64,000 bases of DNA from Riemerella anatipestifer (GTDB lineage Bacteria; Bacteroidota; Bacteroidia; Flavobacteriales; Weeksellaceae), in contig NZ_CP073239.1 in assembly GCF_009670965.2 (NCBI RefSeq), forward strand, positions 2,031,204 to 2,095,203. The letters run 5' to 3'. Each line of letters opens with the position of its first letter. Position 1 is the first letter of the stretch. Of this stretch, positions 31,525 through 39,952 are shown piece after piece. Both the position numbers and the translations under genes were made by a program. The notes under the pieces are model-generated. The model made no database searches and was not told the DNA's origin. It saw nothing but the letters and a program-made list of their open reading frames with translations.

Positions 31525-32400
31525 ATGCACAAAGCTGGATTCGTAAATATCGTAGGAAAACCAAATGCTGGTAAATCAACTCTTCTTAATCAATTGATGG
31601 GTGAAAAACTAGCCATAGTAACTAAAAAAGCACAAACTACAAGACATAGAATATTCGGGATTTATAATGAGCCTGATTTGCAAATCGTTTTTTCTGACAC
31701 CCCAGGAGTGTTAGACCCAAAATATGGACTTCAGGAAAAGATGATGGATTTTGTAAAAGATTCTCTACAAGATGCAGATGTCTTTCTTTTTATAGTAGAT
31801 GTGACTGATAAAGATGCTCCTTCTGAATTTCTTATAGAAAAATTAAATAAAATTCCTGTTCCTGTACTTATCCTTATCAATAAGATAGACCAAACCAATC
31901 AAGAGGAATTAGAAAAATCAATGCATTTTTGGCATGATCAAATCCCTAAGGCGGAAATATTGCCTATATCTGCACTAGAAGGATTTAATACAGATGTTAT
32001 TTTACCGAAACTAAAATCTTTACTTCCTGAAAATCCGCCATATTACGATAAGGAACAATTTACGGATAAATCTGAACGCTTTTTTGTAAATGAAGCCATC
32101 AGAGAAAAAATCTTGCTTAATTATGAAAAAGAAATTCCGTACTCAGTAGAGGTGGTTACAGAAATGTTTAAAGAAAAAGAAGGCATTATTTTTATAGACT
32201 CTATCATCTATGTGGAAAGAGATAGCCAAAAAGGTATTTTAATAGGACACAAAGGCGAAGCTATAAAAAAGGTAGGTACACAAGCGAGACTTGATTTGGA
32301 AAAGTTTTTTGATAAGAAAATCCATCTTAATCTTTTTGTAAAAGTTAGAAAAGATTGGCGTAAAAACGAAAGAGATTTGAAAAGTTTTGGTTATAGATAA
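31525..32400 (+). CDS. era: GTPase Era
   Basis: The 291-residue protein has the GTPase boxes GKPNAGKSTLL (residues 11-21), the switch II DTPGV, and NKID near residue 117. A C-terminal KH domain with GHKGEAIKKVGTQARLDLE follows near residue 236. Era helps assemble the 30S subunit by binding the 3' end of 16S rRNA. It is followed by a terminator shared with the convergent thioredoxin group. Confidence 0.96.
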   Translation: MHKAGFVNIVGKPNAGKSTLLNQLMGEKLAIVTKKAQTTRHRIFGIYNEPDLQIVFSDTPGVLDPKYGLQEKMMDFVKDSLQDADVFLFIVDVTDKDAPSEFLIEKLNKIPVPVLILINKIDQTNQEELEKSMHFWHDQIPKAEILPISALEGFNTDVILPKLKSLLPENPPYYDKEQFTDKSERFFVNEAIREKILLNYEKEIPYSVEVVTEMFKEKEGIIFIDSIIYVERDSQKGILIGHKGEAIKKVGTQARLDLEKFFDKKIHLNLFVKVRKDWRKNERDLKSFGYR

Positions 32401-32422
32401 AGCCAATTATTTACGAGTACAA

Positions 32423-32461
32423 AAAAAAGACTATCTTAAATACTTAAAGATAGTCTTTTTT
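32423..32461. terminator. Bidirectional hairpin terminator after era
   Basis: Stem AAAAAAGACTATCTT (32423-32437) with AAGATAGTCTTTTTT (32447-32461) and a 9-nt loop; suited to both strands. Confidence 0.85.
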
Positions 32462-32487
32462 TATATATTCTTTAGAACCAAATCTTT

Positions 32488-32736
32488 TTATCTATCTATT
32501 GATCCCATTACTTTTTGGGCAAAGCTATTGAGGGCGTCTTTTTCAGTCATACCTTCTTGTACACTATGATGTACTTCCATAGCTCCACAGATATTGGTTA
32601 TCATTTCACCGATTAAGTTCATTTCTTCCTCGGATACGCCTCTAAACTCGGTATAAGATTCTAAAACCTCTAGCGTTGCTGCTAAATTTTCAGCTGTATT
32701 ATTTTGATAGAATTGTCTTATAATTGGTAATTTCAT
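32488..32736 (-). CDS. DUF6952-like small protein, 82 residues
   Basis: A short helical protein beginning MKLPIIRQFYQNN with a conserved-looking GEMITNICGAMEVHHSVQEG segment. It matches my memory of a small Bacteroidota family next to thioredoxin genes (DUF6952), with no known activity. It follows the thioredoxin gene by 3 bp, so it is cotranscribed. Confidence 0.75.
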   Translation of the reverse strand: MKLPIIRQFYQNNTAENLAATLEVLESYTEFRGVSEEEMNLIGEMITNICGAMEVHHSVQEGMTEKDALNSFAQKVMGSIDR

Positions 32737-32739
32737 AGC

Positions 32740-33048
32740 TTATTTAATTTCGTTGAACAAATTATTAAGGCTTTCTGCTTGGTTGGTTTGCACTTGGTTT
32801 ACCAATGCTCCATTTTTAAAAGCAGCAAAAGTAGGTAGGTTATCCACTTTAGCAAGCTTACGGCTCTCAGGCAGTTTTTCAGCATCTACATAGTAAAATG
32901 GTATATCTTCGTTTTCCGAAGCTAATTTTTTAAATTTAGGTTTCATTATACGGCAATTACCACACCATGAAGCACCGTATTGCACCATTACTTTTTCATT
33001 CTCGTTTACTATTTGTTGAAGTTGGTCTTCTGTTAATTCTTGATACAT
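32740..33048 (-). CDS. Thioredoxin-family protein
   Basis: The 102-residue cytoplasmic protein has a thioredoxin fold with the active-site variant WCGNC (YGASWCGNCRIMKPKF, near residue 28) and the cis-Pro segment DNLPTFAAFKNG. The WCGNC site in place of WCGPC suggests a special partner, perhaps the peroxiredoxin encoded just upstream in the same direction. Confidence 0.9.
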   Translation of the reverse strand: MYQELTEDQLQQIVNENEKVMVQYGASWCGNCRIMKPKFKKLASENEDIPFYYVDAEKLPESRKLAKVDNLPTFAAFKNGALVNQVQTNQAESLNNLFNEIK

Positions 33049-33076
33049 TGTATTATATTTTTAAGTTAAAAGTATT

Positions 33077-33112
33077 AAAAAAGAGGTCTGAGAAAAATCA
33101 AACCTCTTTTTA
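33077..33112 (-). terminator. Terminator of the peroxiredoxin gene
   Basis: AAAAAGAGGT and ACCTCTTTTT form a hairpin with a long A-rich loop between the peroxiredoxin and thioredoxin genes; on the minus strand it is followed by T residues. Confidence 0.65.
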
Positions 33113-33126
33113 TTAAATTACTATTT

Positions 33127-33759
33127 TTAGTGTTTTGCTAAATATTCTGCGGTTGATTTTCTATCAGCATGCATAGCCTCTTTACCTTCTTCCCAGTTAG
33201 CAGGGCAAACTTCACCGTGCTTCTGTACATGAGTATAGGCATCTATAAGTCTTAAAAACTCTTTTACATTTCTACCTAGAGGCATATCGTTTACTGCTTC
33301 GTGGAAAATTTTTCCTGTTTCATCTATCAGATAAGTAGCTCTGTAAGTTACATTTGAACCTGAAAGAATTTCATTTCCTTCTTCATCATAATCAAAATCT
33401 TGCTCTACAATTCCTAAAGCATTAGCTAGTTGTCTGTGAGTATCTGCTAAGATTGGGTAAGTAACGCCCTCAATACCACCATTATCTTTAGGTGTGTTTA
33501 ACCAAGCAAAGTGTACTTCGTTAGTATCACAAGAAGCACCAATTACCTTAGTATTTCTCTTTTCAAACTCACCTAGAGCCTCTTGAAAAGCGTGTAATTC
33601 TGTTGGACAAACAAAAGTAAAATCTTTTGGATACCAAAATAATAATACTTTTTGTTGGTTTTTTGTTGCTTCTTCTAGAACGTTAATTCTTAAATTATCT
33701 CCCATTTCAGATATTGCATCTACTGTAATGTTTGGGAAAGGTCTTCCTACTAATGACAT
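33127..33759 (-). CDS. 2-Cys peroxiredoxin (AhpC/TSA family)
   Basis: The 210-residue protein reduces peroxides. The peroxidatic Cys is in DFTFVCPTELHAF (about residue 51) and the resolving Cys in GEVCPANWEEG (about residue 183), so it is a typical 2-Cys enzyme. The GASCDTNEVHFAWLNT segment matches the family. No ahpF gene is nearby; the thioredoxin-family protein encoded downstream is a plausible reductant. Confidence 0.94.
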   Translation of the reverse strand: MSLVGRPFPNITVDAISEMGDNLRINVLEEATKNQQKVLLFWYPKDFTFVCPTELHAFQEALGEFEKRNTKVIGASCDTNEVHFAWLNTPKDNGGIEGVTYPILADTHRQLANALGIVEQDFDYDEEGNEILSGSNVTYRATYLIDETGKIFHEAVNDMPLGRNVKEFLRLIDAYTHVQKHGEVCPANWEEGKEAMHADRKSTAEYLAKH

Positions 33760-33876
33760 ATTTTTATATTTTTTGAGTTATTTTAATAATTTTCTTTTAC
33801 AAAGATAAAAAGATTTAGTTAATGAATTACATTATTGTTGATAGTTAATATCTATCAATTAAAAAGAATCTATGAG

Positions 33877-35073
33877 TTAAATATTATATTTAGCTAAAGT
33901 TTCTTTGATACGCTTCATCGCTTCAATTATCTGTTCATCGGAAGTGGCGTAAGATAAACGAATACAATTGGTATCTCCAAATGATACACCTCCAACAGTA
34001 GCCACATGAGCTTTCTCTAAAAGGAACATCGCAAAATCATCAGAGTTATTGATGGTGGTATCTCCTAAAGTTTTTCCAAAATAATAAGAAACATCAGGGA
34101 AAAGATAGAATGCCCCTTTAGGCAGATTACATTTAAAACCTGGTATTTCGGATATAAGTTGATGAGCTAGGTTTCTTCTTTCTTTAAACTTATCTATCAT
34201 AGGTTGTAGTTCTAATGGCTGCATTTCTAATGCCGTAATAGAAGCAATTTGTGCAATGGTATTAGCCCCAGAAGTTACTTGCCCTTGTATTTTATCGCAA
34301 GCAGATGCCAACCACTGTGGAGCAGCAGAGTAGCCTATTCTCCAGCCCGTCATAGCATAAGCCTTAGAAACACCATTGATGACTACCGTCTGATTGAACA
34401 CTTGTGGAAACTGGGCTATAGAAGTATGTTTACCTTCGTAATTTAAAAACTCATAAATTTCGTCGGAAATTATCACAATCTCTGGATATTTGGCTAAAGT
34501 ATTAGCGATAGCTTCCAATTCTTCATAGGTATAAAAACTTCCAGAAGGATTACAAGGCGAACTAAATAAAATCGCTTTAGTCTTTGGAGTAATGGCAGCT
34601 TCTATTTGTTTAGGAGTCACCTTAAAATCAGTTTCTATAGAAGTCTCTATAAAAACAGAATTTCCGCCCATCATTCTTACCATTTCGTCGTAGCTTACCC
34701 AATATGGCGAAGGCAAAATGACTTCATCTTCGTCGTCTATAAGCGCTGCTAATACATTAGAAATGGACTGTTTAGCTCCCGTAGAAACACAAATTTGACT
34801 TGGAGAGTACTCCAAATTATTATCTCTTTTTAACTTATTACAAATAGCTTGTCTAAGTTCAAGAAATCCTGTTATAGGAGAGTAATGACTATAATTATCA
34901 TCAATAGCTTTTTTAGCAGCTAATTTTATTTTTTCAGGAACATCAAAATCGGGTTCACCCAAAGTCATACTAATAACATCTATACCTTCCGCTTTCATAG
35001 CACGGGCTTTATTAGACATTACAAAGGTTTGGGAATAGCTCAGTCTCTCAACGCGTTTAGATAATTTGCTCAT
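33877..35073 (-). CDS. PLP-dependent aminotransferase (class I, aspartate type)
   Basis: The 398-residue enzyme has the class I fold: EPDFDVPEKI near the N-terminus, STGAKQSISNVL, ILPSPYWVSYDEM, FSSPCNPSGSFY, ISDEIYEFLNYEG, and the PLP-binding Lys in NGVSKAYAMTGWRIGY near residue 237. The C-terminal CIRLSYATSDEQI has the substrate-carboxylate Arg. It most likely transfers the amino group of aspartate. The exact substrate cannot be fixed. Confidence 0.92.
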   Translation of the reverse strand: MSKLSKRVERLSYSQTFVMSNKARAMKAEGIDVISMTLGEPDFDVPEKIKLAAKKAIDDNYSHYSPITGFLELRQAICNKLKRDNNLEYSPSQICVSTGAKQSISNVLAALIDDEDEVILPSPYWVSYDEMVRMMGGNSVFIETSIETDFKVTPKQIEAAITPKTKAILFSSPCNPSGSFYTYEELEAIANTLAKYPEIVIISDEIYEFLNYEGKHTSIAQFPQVFNQTVVINGVSKAYAMTGWRIGYSAAPQWLASACDKIQGQVTSGANTIAQIASITALEMQPLELQPMIDKFKERRNLAHQLISEIPGFKCNLPKGAFYLFPDVSYYFGKTLGDTTINNSDDFAMFLLEKAHVATVGGVSFGDTNCIRLSYATSDEQIIEAMKRIKETLAKYNI

Positions 35074-35171
35074 AGTATATTTTTATTAGCAACAAAATTA
35101 CGGATTTTGATTAAACATTTCATCATATTTATGGCTTAAATGTAAAGCGAAATAAAATCAAAATAAATAAT

Positions 35172-35179
35172 TATTTTTG
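35172..35179 (+). promoter_or_regulatory. -7 box before the small membrane ORF
   Basis: TATTTTTG fits the -7 consensus, 17 bp before the ATG at 35197. Confidence 0.4.
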
Positions 35180-35196
35180 CTAAAAATATCATTACA

Positions 35197-35343
35197 ATGA
35201 ACAACACTTCTGATTCTAAATTAAAAAAATGGCTTAAACGAGTGGGTTGGGGAGGACTAATCTTCTTTACTGTAAAAGGCTTAGTTTGGTTGGCTATATT
35301 TTATTTTGGTGCAGATGCTTTAAAGGGCTGTGTGAATAATTAA
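35197..35343 (+). CDS. Small membrane protein, 48 residues
   Basis: The product starts with a basic polar stretch (MNNTSDSKLKKWLKRVG), continues with one transmembrane helix (LIFFTVKGLVWLAIFYFG) and ends ADALKGCVNN. It has an upstream -7 box, and the composition is typical of real short membrane proteins. I know of no function. Confidence 0.65.
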   Translation: MNNTSDSKLKKWLKRVGWGGLIFFTVKGLVWLAIFYFGADALKGCVNN

Positions 35344-35423
35344 ATTCTGTATAAGGCTTCTTTAAACTAAGTTATACTGCAAAACAGCTGTGAATTTTGA
35401 AATAAATTTAAATTATAAATAAA

Positions 35424-35567
35424 ATGAAAATTACTAAAAGAGAAATTATGTTTTTCATAGCGGGAATTTTAACTATGTTAATAGTTGAAACTGTTTGCGA
35501 TTGGAATGGAAGCAAAACGGCATTTCAAAATGGTTTGGAAGATGGAGGTAAAATTTTAAAGCCATAA
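35424..35567 (+). CDS. Small membrane protein, 47 residues
   Basis: It begins MKITKREIMFFIAGILTM, with one hydrophobic helix, followed by a soluble tail ending GLEDGGKILKP. It lies 80 bp after the other small membrane ORF and 81 bp before the Crp/Fnr gene, all in the same direction. It could be a real short protein; function unknown. Confidence 0.5.
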   Translation: MKITKREIMFFIAGILTMLIVETVCDWNGSKTAFQNGLEDGGKILKP

Positions 35568-35648
35568 AAATCACAATGAAACAAAAAAGCAGTTGAATAG
35601 TTTTAAAGTTTAAAATTATTTAACTACCCGTTATTGTAAATATTAAAT

Positions 35649-36233
35649 ATGATAAACTTTGAAAACCATTTATCAGAAATTTTAGACTTACCAGATACTT
35701 GCCTTGATTTTTGTAAGGATGAATACGAAATAAAAAATATTAAAAAAAACACCTTTTTATTAAGAGAAGGCGAGGTGGCTAAATGGGCTGTTTTTGTAGA
35801 AAACGGACTTTTAAGAATGTATTCTATAGACACCCAAGGTAAAGAACATATTATTCAGTTTGCTCCAGAAAAATGGTTGCTTTCAGACAGAAATAGTTTA
35901 TTCTTTGATGAAAAATCTAAATTCTATATAGAAGCAGTGGAAGATAGTCAAGTCTTATTACTAAAACCTTCATTTTTTGCTCAAATAATAGAAAAGTTTC
36001 CACAAACAGCAGCATCACAAGAGATGTTGTTACAAAAACACATCAGAAATTTACAAAACAGAGTTAATTCCTTATTGGGTGCAACAGCCGAAGAAAGATA
36101 CTTAGATTTCATAAAAATGTATCCCGATATTTTGCAACGAGTACCACAATGGATGGTGGCTTCCTATTTAGGGATTACCCCAGAAAGTTTAAGCAGAGTT
36201 AGAAAGAATATTGCAGAAAAAGGGAAACTTTAA
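35649..36233 (+). CDS. Crp/Fnr-family transcription regulator
   Basis: The 194-residue protein has an N-terminal cyclic-nucleotide-binding fold (NTFLLREGEVAKWAVFVENGLLRMY, about residues 38-62) and a short C-terminal helix-turn-helix (VASYLGITPESLSRVRKNIAEKG). No iron-sulphur cysteines of the Fnr type are visible. It is a short member of the family, common in Bacteroidota. The target genes are unknown; the small membrane ORFs in front may be linked. Confidence 0.88.
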   Translation: MINFENHLSEILDLPDTCLDFCKDEYEIKNIKKNTFLLREGEVAKWAVFVENGLLRMYSIDTQGKEHIIQFAPEKWLLSDRNSLFFDEKSKFYIEAVEDSQVLLLKPSFFAQIIEKFPQTAASQEMLLQKHIRNLQNRVNSLLGATAEERYLDFIKMYPDILQRVPQWMVASYLGITPESLSRVRKNIAEKGKL

Positions 36234-36279
36234 TCTAAAGATAACTTTCTTTAGAAAACCAAATTATTTTTCTAAGTCT

Positions 36280-36287
36280 TATATTTG
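36280..36287 (+). promoter_or_regulatory. -7 promoter box for mnmE (leaderless)
   Basis: TATATTTG ends 4 bp before the ATG at 36292. With the usual start of transcription some 5-8 bp downstream, the mRNA would begin at or near the start codon. Confidence 0.55.
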
Positions 36288-36291
36288 CGGA

Positions 36292-37683
36292 ATGAATCAG
36301 CAAGATACCATTTGTGCATTAGCTACTGCCAATGGAGTAGGAGCCATAGGCATTATTAGAGTTTCGGGAGATAACTCTATTAACATTACAAATACTATTT
36401 TCAAAGGGAAAGATTTAACTAAAGTTGACTCTCACACTCTCCATTACGGATTTATCGTCCAAGGCGAGGAAGTGATAGATGAAGTCATGATAAGTATTTT
36501 TAAAGCCCCAAAAAGCTTTACTACAGAAGATTCCGTAGAGATTTCGTTTCATGGGTCGCCTTTCATTGGTAAAAGAATTTTAGATTTATTGATAGCAAAC
36601 GGTTGCAGAATGGCTAAGGCTGGAGAGTTTAGTATGAGAGCCTTTATGAATGGTAGAATAGACCTTTCTCAGGCGGAATCTATAGCAGACCTTATAGCTT
36701 CTGAAAGTGAAGCAGCAAGAAAAGTAGCTCTTAACCAACTAAAAGGTGGTATATCTAATGAAATTTCTATTTTACGGAACGATTTACTTAATTTCACTTC
36801 TCTTATAGAACTTGAGCTTGATTTTGCTGAAGAAGATGTAGAATTTGCTGACCGAACTGAATTGACTCAATTATTACAAAAACTAAAGTCTAAACTTGGT
36901 GGCTTATTAGAAAGTTTCCAATACGGAAATGCCGTTAAAAATGGAGTTCAAGTAGCTATCATTGGTAAGCCTAACGCAGGGAAATCTACTTTGCTAAACT
37001 CTTTACTAAAAGAGGAAAGAGCCATCGTTTCTGATATTGCAGGAACTACTAGAGACACCATAGAAGAAGTACTGCATATTGGTGGACACGCTTTTAGATT
37101 TATAGATACTGCAGGAATTAGAGATACCGCCGATAGAGTAGAGAGCATAGGTGTAGAAAAGGCTAAAGAAAAAATAAATACAGCAGATATTCTATTGTAT
37201 TTATTTGATATAAAAGACAGTTCTCCTGACGAAATTATAAACTTTATTACCTCTTTGGAGCGTCCTGACCTTAAGGTTGTTTTACTCCAAAACAAAATAG
37301 ATTCCAGTAACGAGGCAGAAATTAATGATTTTTGGAAACAGTTAAAAGAGGCTCTCGTTCCTGATTTTACCCAAACCATTTTGGGTATTTCGGCTAAGGA
37401 AGGAAAGAATATAGAAATTTTAAAAAATGAACTGGTAGCTTATATAGAAGAGTTAAAAACTTCTGAAAGCACCATTATTACCAATCAGCGTCATCAAGAA
37501 GCGTTACAAAAATCGCTTCTTTCAGTACAAAAAGTGGAAGACGCCATCACAAATAGAATTTCCACCGAACTTTTAGCCTACGAACTTCGTGCTGCTATGG
37601 AGCATCTAGGTGAAATTTCAGGGGAGTTTACCAATGACGAAGTGCTAGGTAATATCTTTGGTAAGTTTTGTATTGGAAAGTAA
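36292..37683 (+). CDS. mnmE: tRNA modification GTPase MnmE
   Basis: The 463-residue protein acts with MnmG to modify U34 of some tRNAs. Seen: the N-terminal folate-binding domain (DTICALATANGVGAIGIIRVSG), the central helical domain, the G domain with GKPNAGKSTLLNSLL near residue 226, DTAGIRDT, and NKID, and the C-terminal FCIGK with the catalytic Cys. The ATG at 36292 is chosen because an earlier in-frame start lies upstream of the -7 box and in the tail of the Crp/Fnr gene. Confidence 0.95.
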   Translation: MNQQDTICALATANGVGAIGIIRVSGDNSINITNTIFKGKDLTKVDSHTLHYGFIVQGEEVIDEVMISIFKAPKSFTTEDSVEISFHGSPFIGKRILDLLIANGCRMAKAGEFSMRAFMNGRIDLSQAESIADLIASESEAARKVALNQLKGGISNEISILRNDLLNFTSLIELELDFAEEDVEFADRTELTQLLQKLKSKLGGLLESFQYGNAVKNGVQVAIIGKPNAGKSTLLNSLLKEERAIVSDIAGTTRDTIEEVLHIGGHAFRFIDTAGIRDTADRVESIGVEKAKEKINTADILLYLFDIKDSSPDEIINFITSLERPDLKVVLLQNKIDSSNEAEINDFWKQLKEALVPDFTQTILGISAKEGKNIEILKNELVAYIEELKTSESTIITNQRHQEALQKSLLSVQKVEDAITNRISTELLAYELRAAMEHLGEISGEFTNDEVLGNIFGKFCIGK

Positions 37684-37750
37684 AATTTATAAAACTTACT
37701 CTAAATATTATACCTGATAATAATTTTGATTTAAAAGTCTAAAAATCATA

Positions 37751-37780
37751 TTGTCAGATAATAAATTTTACATATATTTG
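37751..37780 (+). promoter_or_regulatory. Promoter of rpsA
   Basis: TTG at 37751-37753, spacer 19 bp, TATATTTG at 37773-37780: a very good flavobacterial promoter. The start codon is about 120 bp downstream, leaving a long leader. Confidence 0.75.
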
Positions 37781-37800
37781 CACCACTTTTTACGGACTTT

Positions 37801-37869
37801 TTTGAGCGAAAAGTAAAAAACTGTAATATTTAACCAACTTCAAAGCCCATTTATCCGTTTTAGCTCAAA
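37801..37869 (+). promoter_or_regulatory. Structured leader of rpsA
   Basis: TTTGAGCGAAAA (37801-37812) can pair with TTTTAGCTCAAA (37858-37869): 11 of 12 positions, with one G-A mismatch, closing a 45-nt loop. It lies in the 5' untranslated region 33 bp before the start codon and could serve autogenous control by S1. This is an inference from sequence. Confidence 0.55.
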
Positions 37870-37901
37870 GAATGGTAGTTTTGGATACAAATTATTTTAT
37901 T

Positions 37902-39683
37902 ATGTCAGAACAGACAAAACAACAAGAAGAGGTTCTTATGAACCAAAATGTAGCACCTGAAAATTTCGATTGGGATTCTTTTGAATCTGGTCTTAATGCT
38001 GAGGACAGAAACGAGAAAAAAGAACTTGAAGAAATCTACAAAGGTTCTTTAAGCGATTTAGCAGAAGATGATGTTATCGTAGGTAAAGTAGTAAGACTTA
38101 CAGACAAAGAAGCTATCGTTGACATTGATTTCAAATCAGAAGGTGTTATTTCTCTTAACGAATTCCGTTACAACCCTAACTTAAAAGTAGGTGATGAGGT
38201 AGAAGTAATGGTAGACAGAAGAGAGGACAAAACAGGACAATTACAACTTTCTCATAAAAAAGCAAGAACGCTTAAGGCTTGGGATAAAGTAAACCAATAT
38301 CACGAAAGTGGTGAGGTAGTAAACGGTTTCGTTAAGTCTAGAACAAAAGGTGGTATGATTGTAGATGTATTTGGTATCGAAGCATTCTTACCTGGTTCTC
38401 AGATAGATGTTAAGCCTATTAAAGATTACGACCAATATGTAGGTAAAACTATGGAGTTCAAAGTGGTTAAAATTAACCCTGAATTCAAAAATGTGGTGGT
38501 ATCTCACAAAGCTCTTATCGAGGCTGATATTGAAGATCAGAAAAAAGAAATCATCGCTCAGCTTGAAAAAGGTCAAGTTCTTGAAGGAACAGTTAAAAAC
38601 ATCACTTCTTACGGTGTGTTTATCGACCTAGGAGGCGTTGATGGTCTAGTACACATTACAGACCTTTCTTGGTCTAGAGTAAACCACCCAACAGAAATCT
38701 TAGAAGATGGACAAACTGTGAAAGTGGTTATCCTTGACTTTGATGAGGATAAAACAAGAATCCAACTAGGTATGAAGCAGTTAGAAGCTCATCCTTGGGA
38801 CGCTCTTGATGAAAACCTAAAAGTAGGAGATAAAGTAAAAGGTAAAGTAGTGGTATTGGCTGACTATGGTGCTTTCGTAGAAGTAGCTCCAGGTGTAGAA
38901 GGTCTTATCCACGTTTCTGAAATGTCTTGGAGCACACACCTTAGAAGTGCTGGAGATTTCGTAAAAGTAGGAGACGAGGTAGAGGCTCAAGTACTTACTT
39001 TGGATAAAGAAGAAAGAAAAATATCTTTAGGTATGAAGCAACTTTCTGAAGATCCATGGGCTAATATCCAAGATAAATATCCATTAGGCTCTAAGCACTC
39101 TGGTACTGTAAGAAACTTTACTAACTTTGGTGTATTCTTAGAATTAGAAGAAGGAATTGATGGACTTATCTATATTTCTGACCTTTCTTGGACTAAGAAA
39201 ATCAAACATCCATCTGAATTCTGCAGCGTAGGAGATAAGTTAGATGTTGTAGTTCTAGAACTAGACGTAGATGCTAGAAGACTTTCTTTAGGTCATAAGC
39301 AACTTACAGAAAACCCTTGGGATAAATTCGAAACTAAATATGCTGAAGGTACTGTACACACAGGAGTAGCATCTGATGTTTTTGATAAAGGAGCGCAAGT
39401 TAAATTTGAAGATGTAGAAGTAGAAGCTTTCTGTCCTGCTAGATTACTTGAAAAAGAAGATGGTTCTAAAATCAAGAAAGGAGATGAAGCTGAGTTCAAA
39501 GTAATTGAATTCAATAAAGAATTCAAGAGAGTGGTAGTGTCTCACACAGGTCTTTTCCGTGAAGAAGAAAAGAAAAATGTAAAAGAAGCTGCTGCTAAAA
39601 GCTCTGCATCTGAAGAAAAAACAACTTTAGGAGATATTGATGCTCTTGCAGAACTTAAAAAGAAAATGGAAGAAGGTAAATAA
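37902..39683 (+). CDS. rpsA: 30S ribosomal protein S1
   Basis: The 593-residue protein is built of S1 RNA-binding repeats. Good copies with G-x-F-V and G-L-V/I-H-x-S-x-x-S-W patterns are seen at about residues 220-300, 305-390 and 395-470 (for example YGVFIDLGGVDGLVHITDLS), with more divergent ones on both sides. It brings mRNA to the ribosome. The tail is charged (ending ALAELKKKMEEGK). The ATG at 37902 (MSEQTKQQ) is preferred to an upstream ATG in the leader. Confidence 0.95.
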   Translation: MSEQTKQQEEVLMNQNVAPENFDWDSFESGLNAEDRNEKKELEEIYKGSLSDLAEDDVIVGKVVRLTDKEAIVDIDFKSEGVISLNEFRYNPNLKVGDEVEVMVDRREDKTGQLQLSHKKARTLKAWDKVNQYHESGEVVNGFVKSRTKGGMIVDVFGIEAFLPGSQIDVKPIKDYDQYVGKTMEFKVVKINPEFKNVVVSHKALIEADIEDQKKEIIAQLEKGQVLEGTVKNITSYGVFIDLGGVDGLVHITDLSWSRVNHPTEILEDGQTVKVVILDFDEDKTRIQLGMKQLEAHPWDALDENLKVGDKVKGKVVVLADYGAFVEVAPGVEGLIHVSEMSWSTHLRSAGDFVKVGDEVEAQVLTLDKEERKISLGMKQLSEDPWANIQDKYPLGSKHSGTVRNFTNFGVFLELEEGIDGLIYISDLSWTKKIKHPSEFCSVGDKLDVVVLELDVDARRLSLGHKQLTENPWDKFETKYAEGTVHTGVASDVFDKGAQVKFEDVEVEAFCPARLLEKEDGSKIKKGDEAEFKVIEFNKEFKRVVVSHTGLFREEEKKNVKEAAAKSSASEEKTTLGDIDALAELKKKMEEGK

Positions 39684-39722
39684 TCTAAATAATTAGATTA
39701 AATACTTTTCTAAAATATCTTT

Positions 39723-39750
39723 AAACCGTCTCAAAATTGAGGCGGTTTTT
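39723..39750 (+). terminator. Terminator of rpsA
   Basis: AAACCGTCTCAA / TTGAGGCGGTTT hairpin (one G-U pair) with a T run. The following 160 bp to the next terminator are AT-rich with nothing recognisable. Confidence 0.85.
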
Positions 39751-39918
39751 TAGTTTGCCATTATTTTGACGCCAAAACAAAAGAAATAAGTGTATAAAAA
39801 ATGAAGTTTAATGTTATAAAAGAACTTTCTATATGTATATATGTCATTTTATTTAAATTTGACATACAGCAAATATCTATTTAACATAATATAAATTATA
39901 GGAAAACTCTAAACTAAA

Positions 39919-39944
39919 AAGAGACCGAATAATATCGGTCTCTT
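39919..39944 (-). terminator. Terminator of the C1 peptidase gene
   Basis: AAGAGACCGA / TCGGTCTCTT hairpin with a 6-nt loop; on the minus strand it is followed by T residues. Confidence 0.8.
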
Positions 39945-39952
39945 CGAGTATT

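Noticed and set aside
36948..37379. 143-residue minus-strand frame inside mnmE
   Set aside because: It is a shadow of the highly conserved G domain in the opposite strand, with a Ser-rich composition typical of antisense frames.
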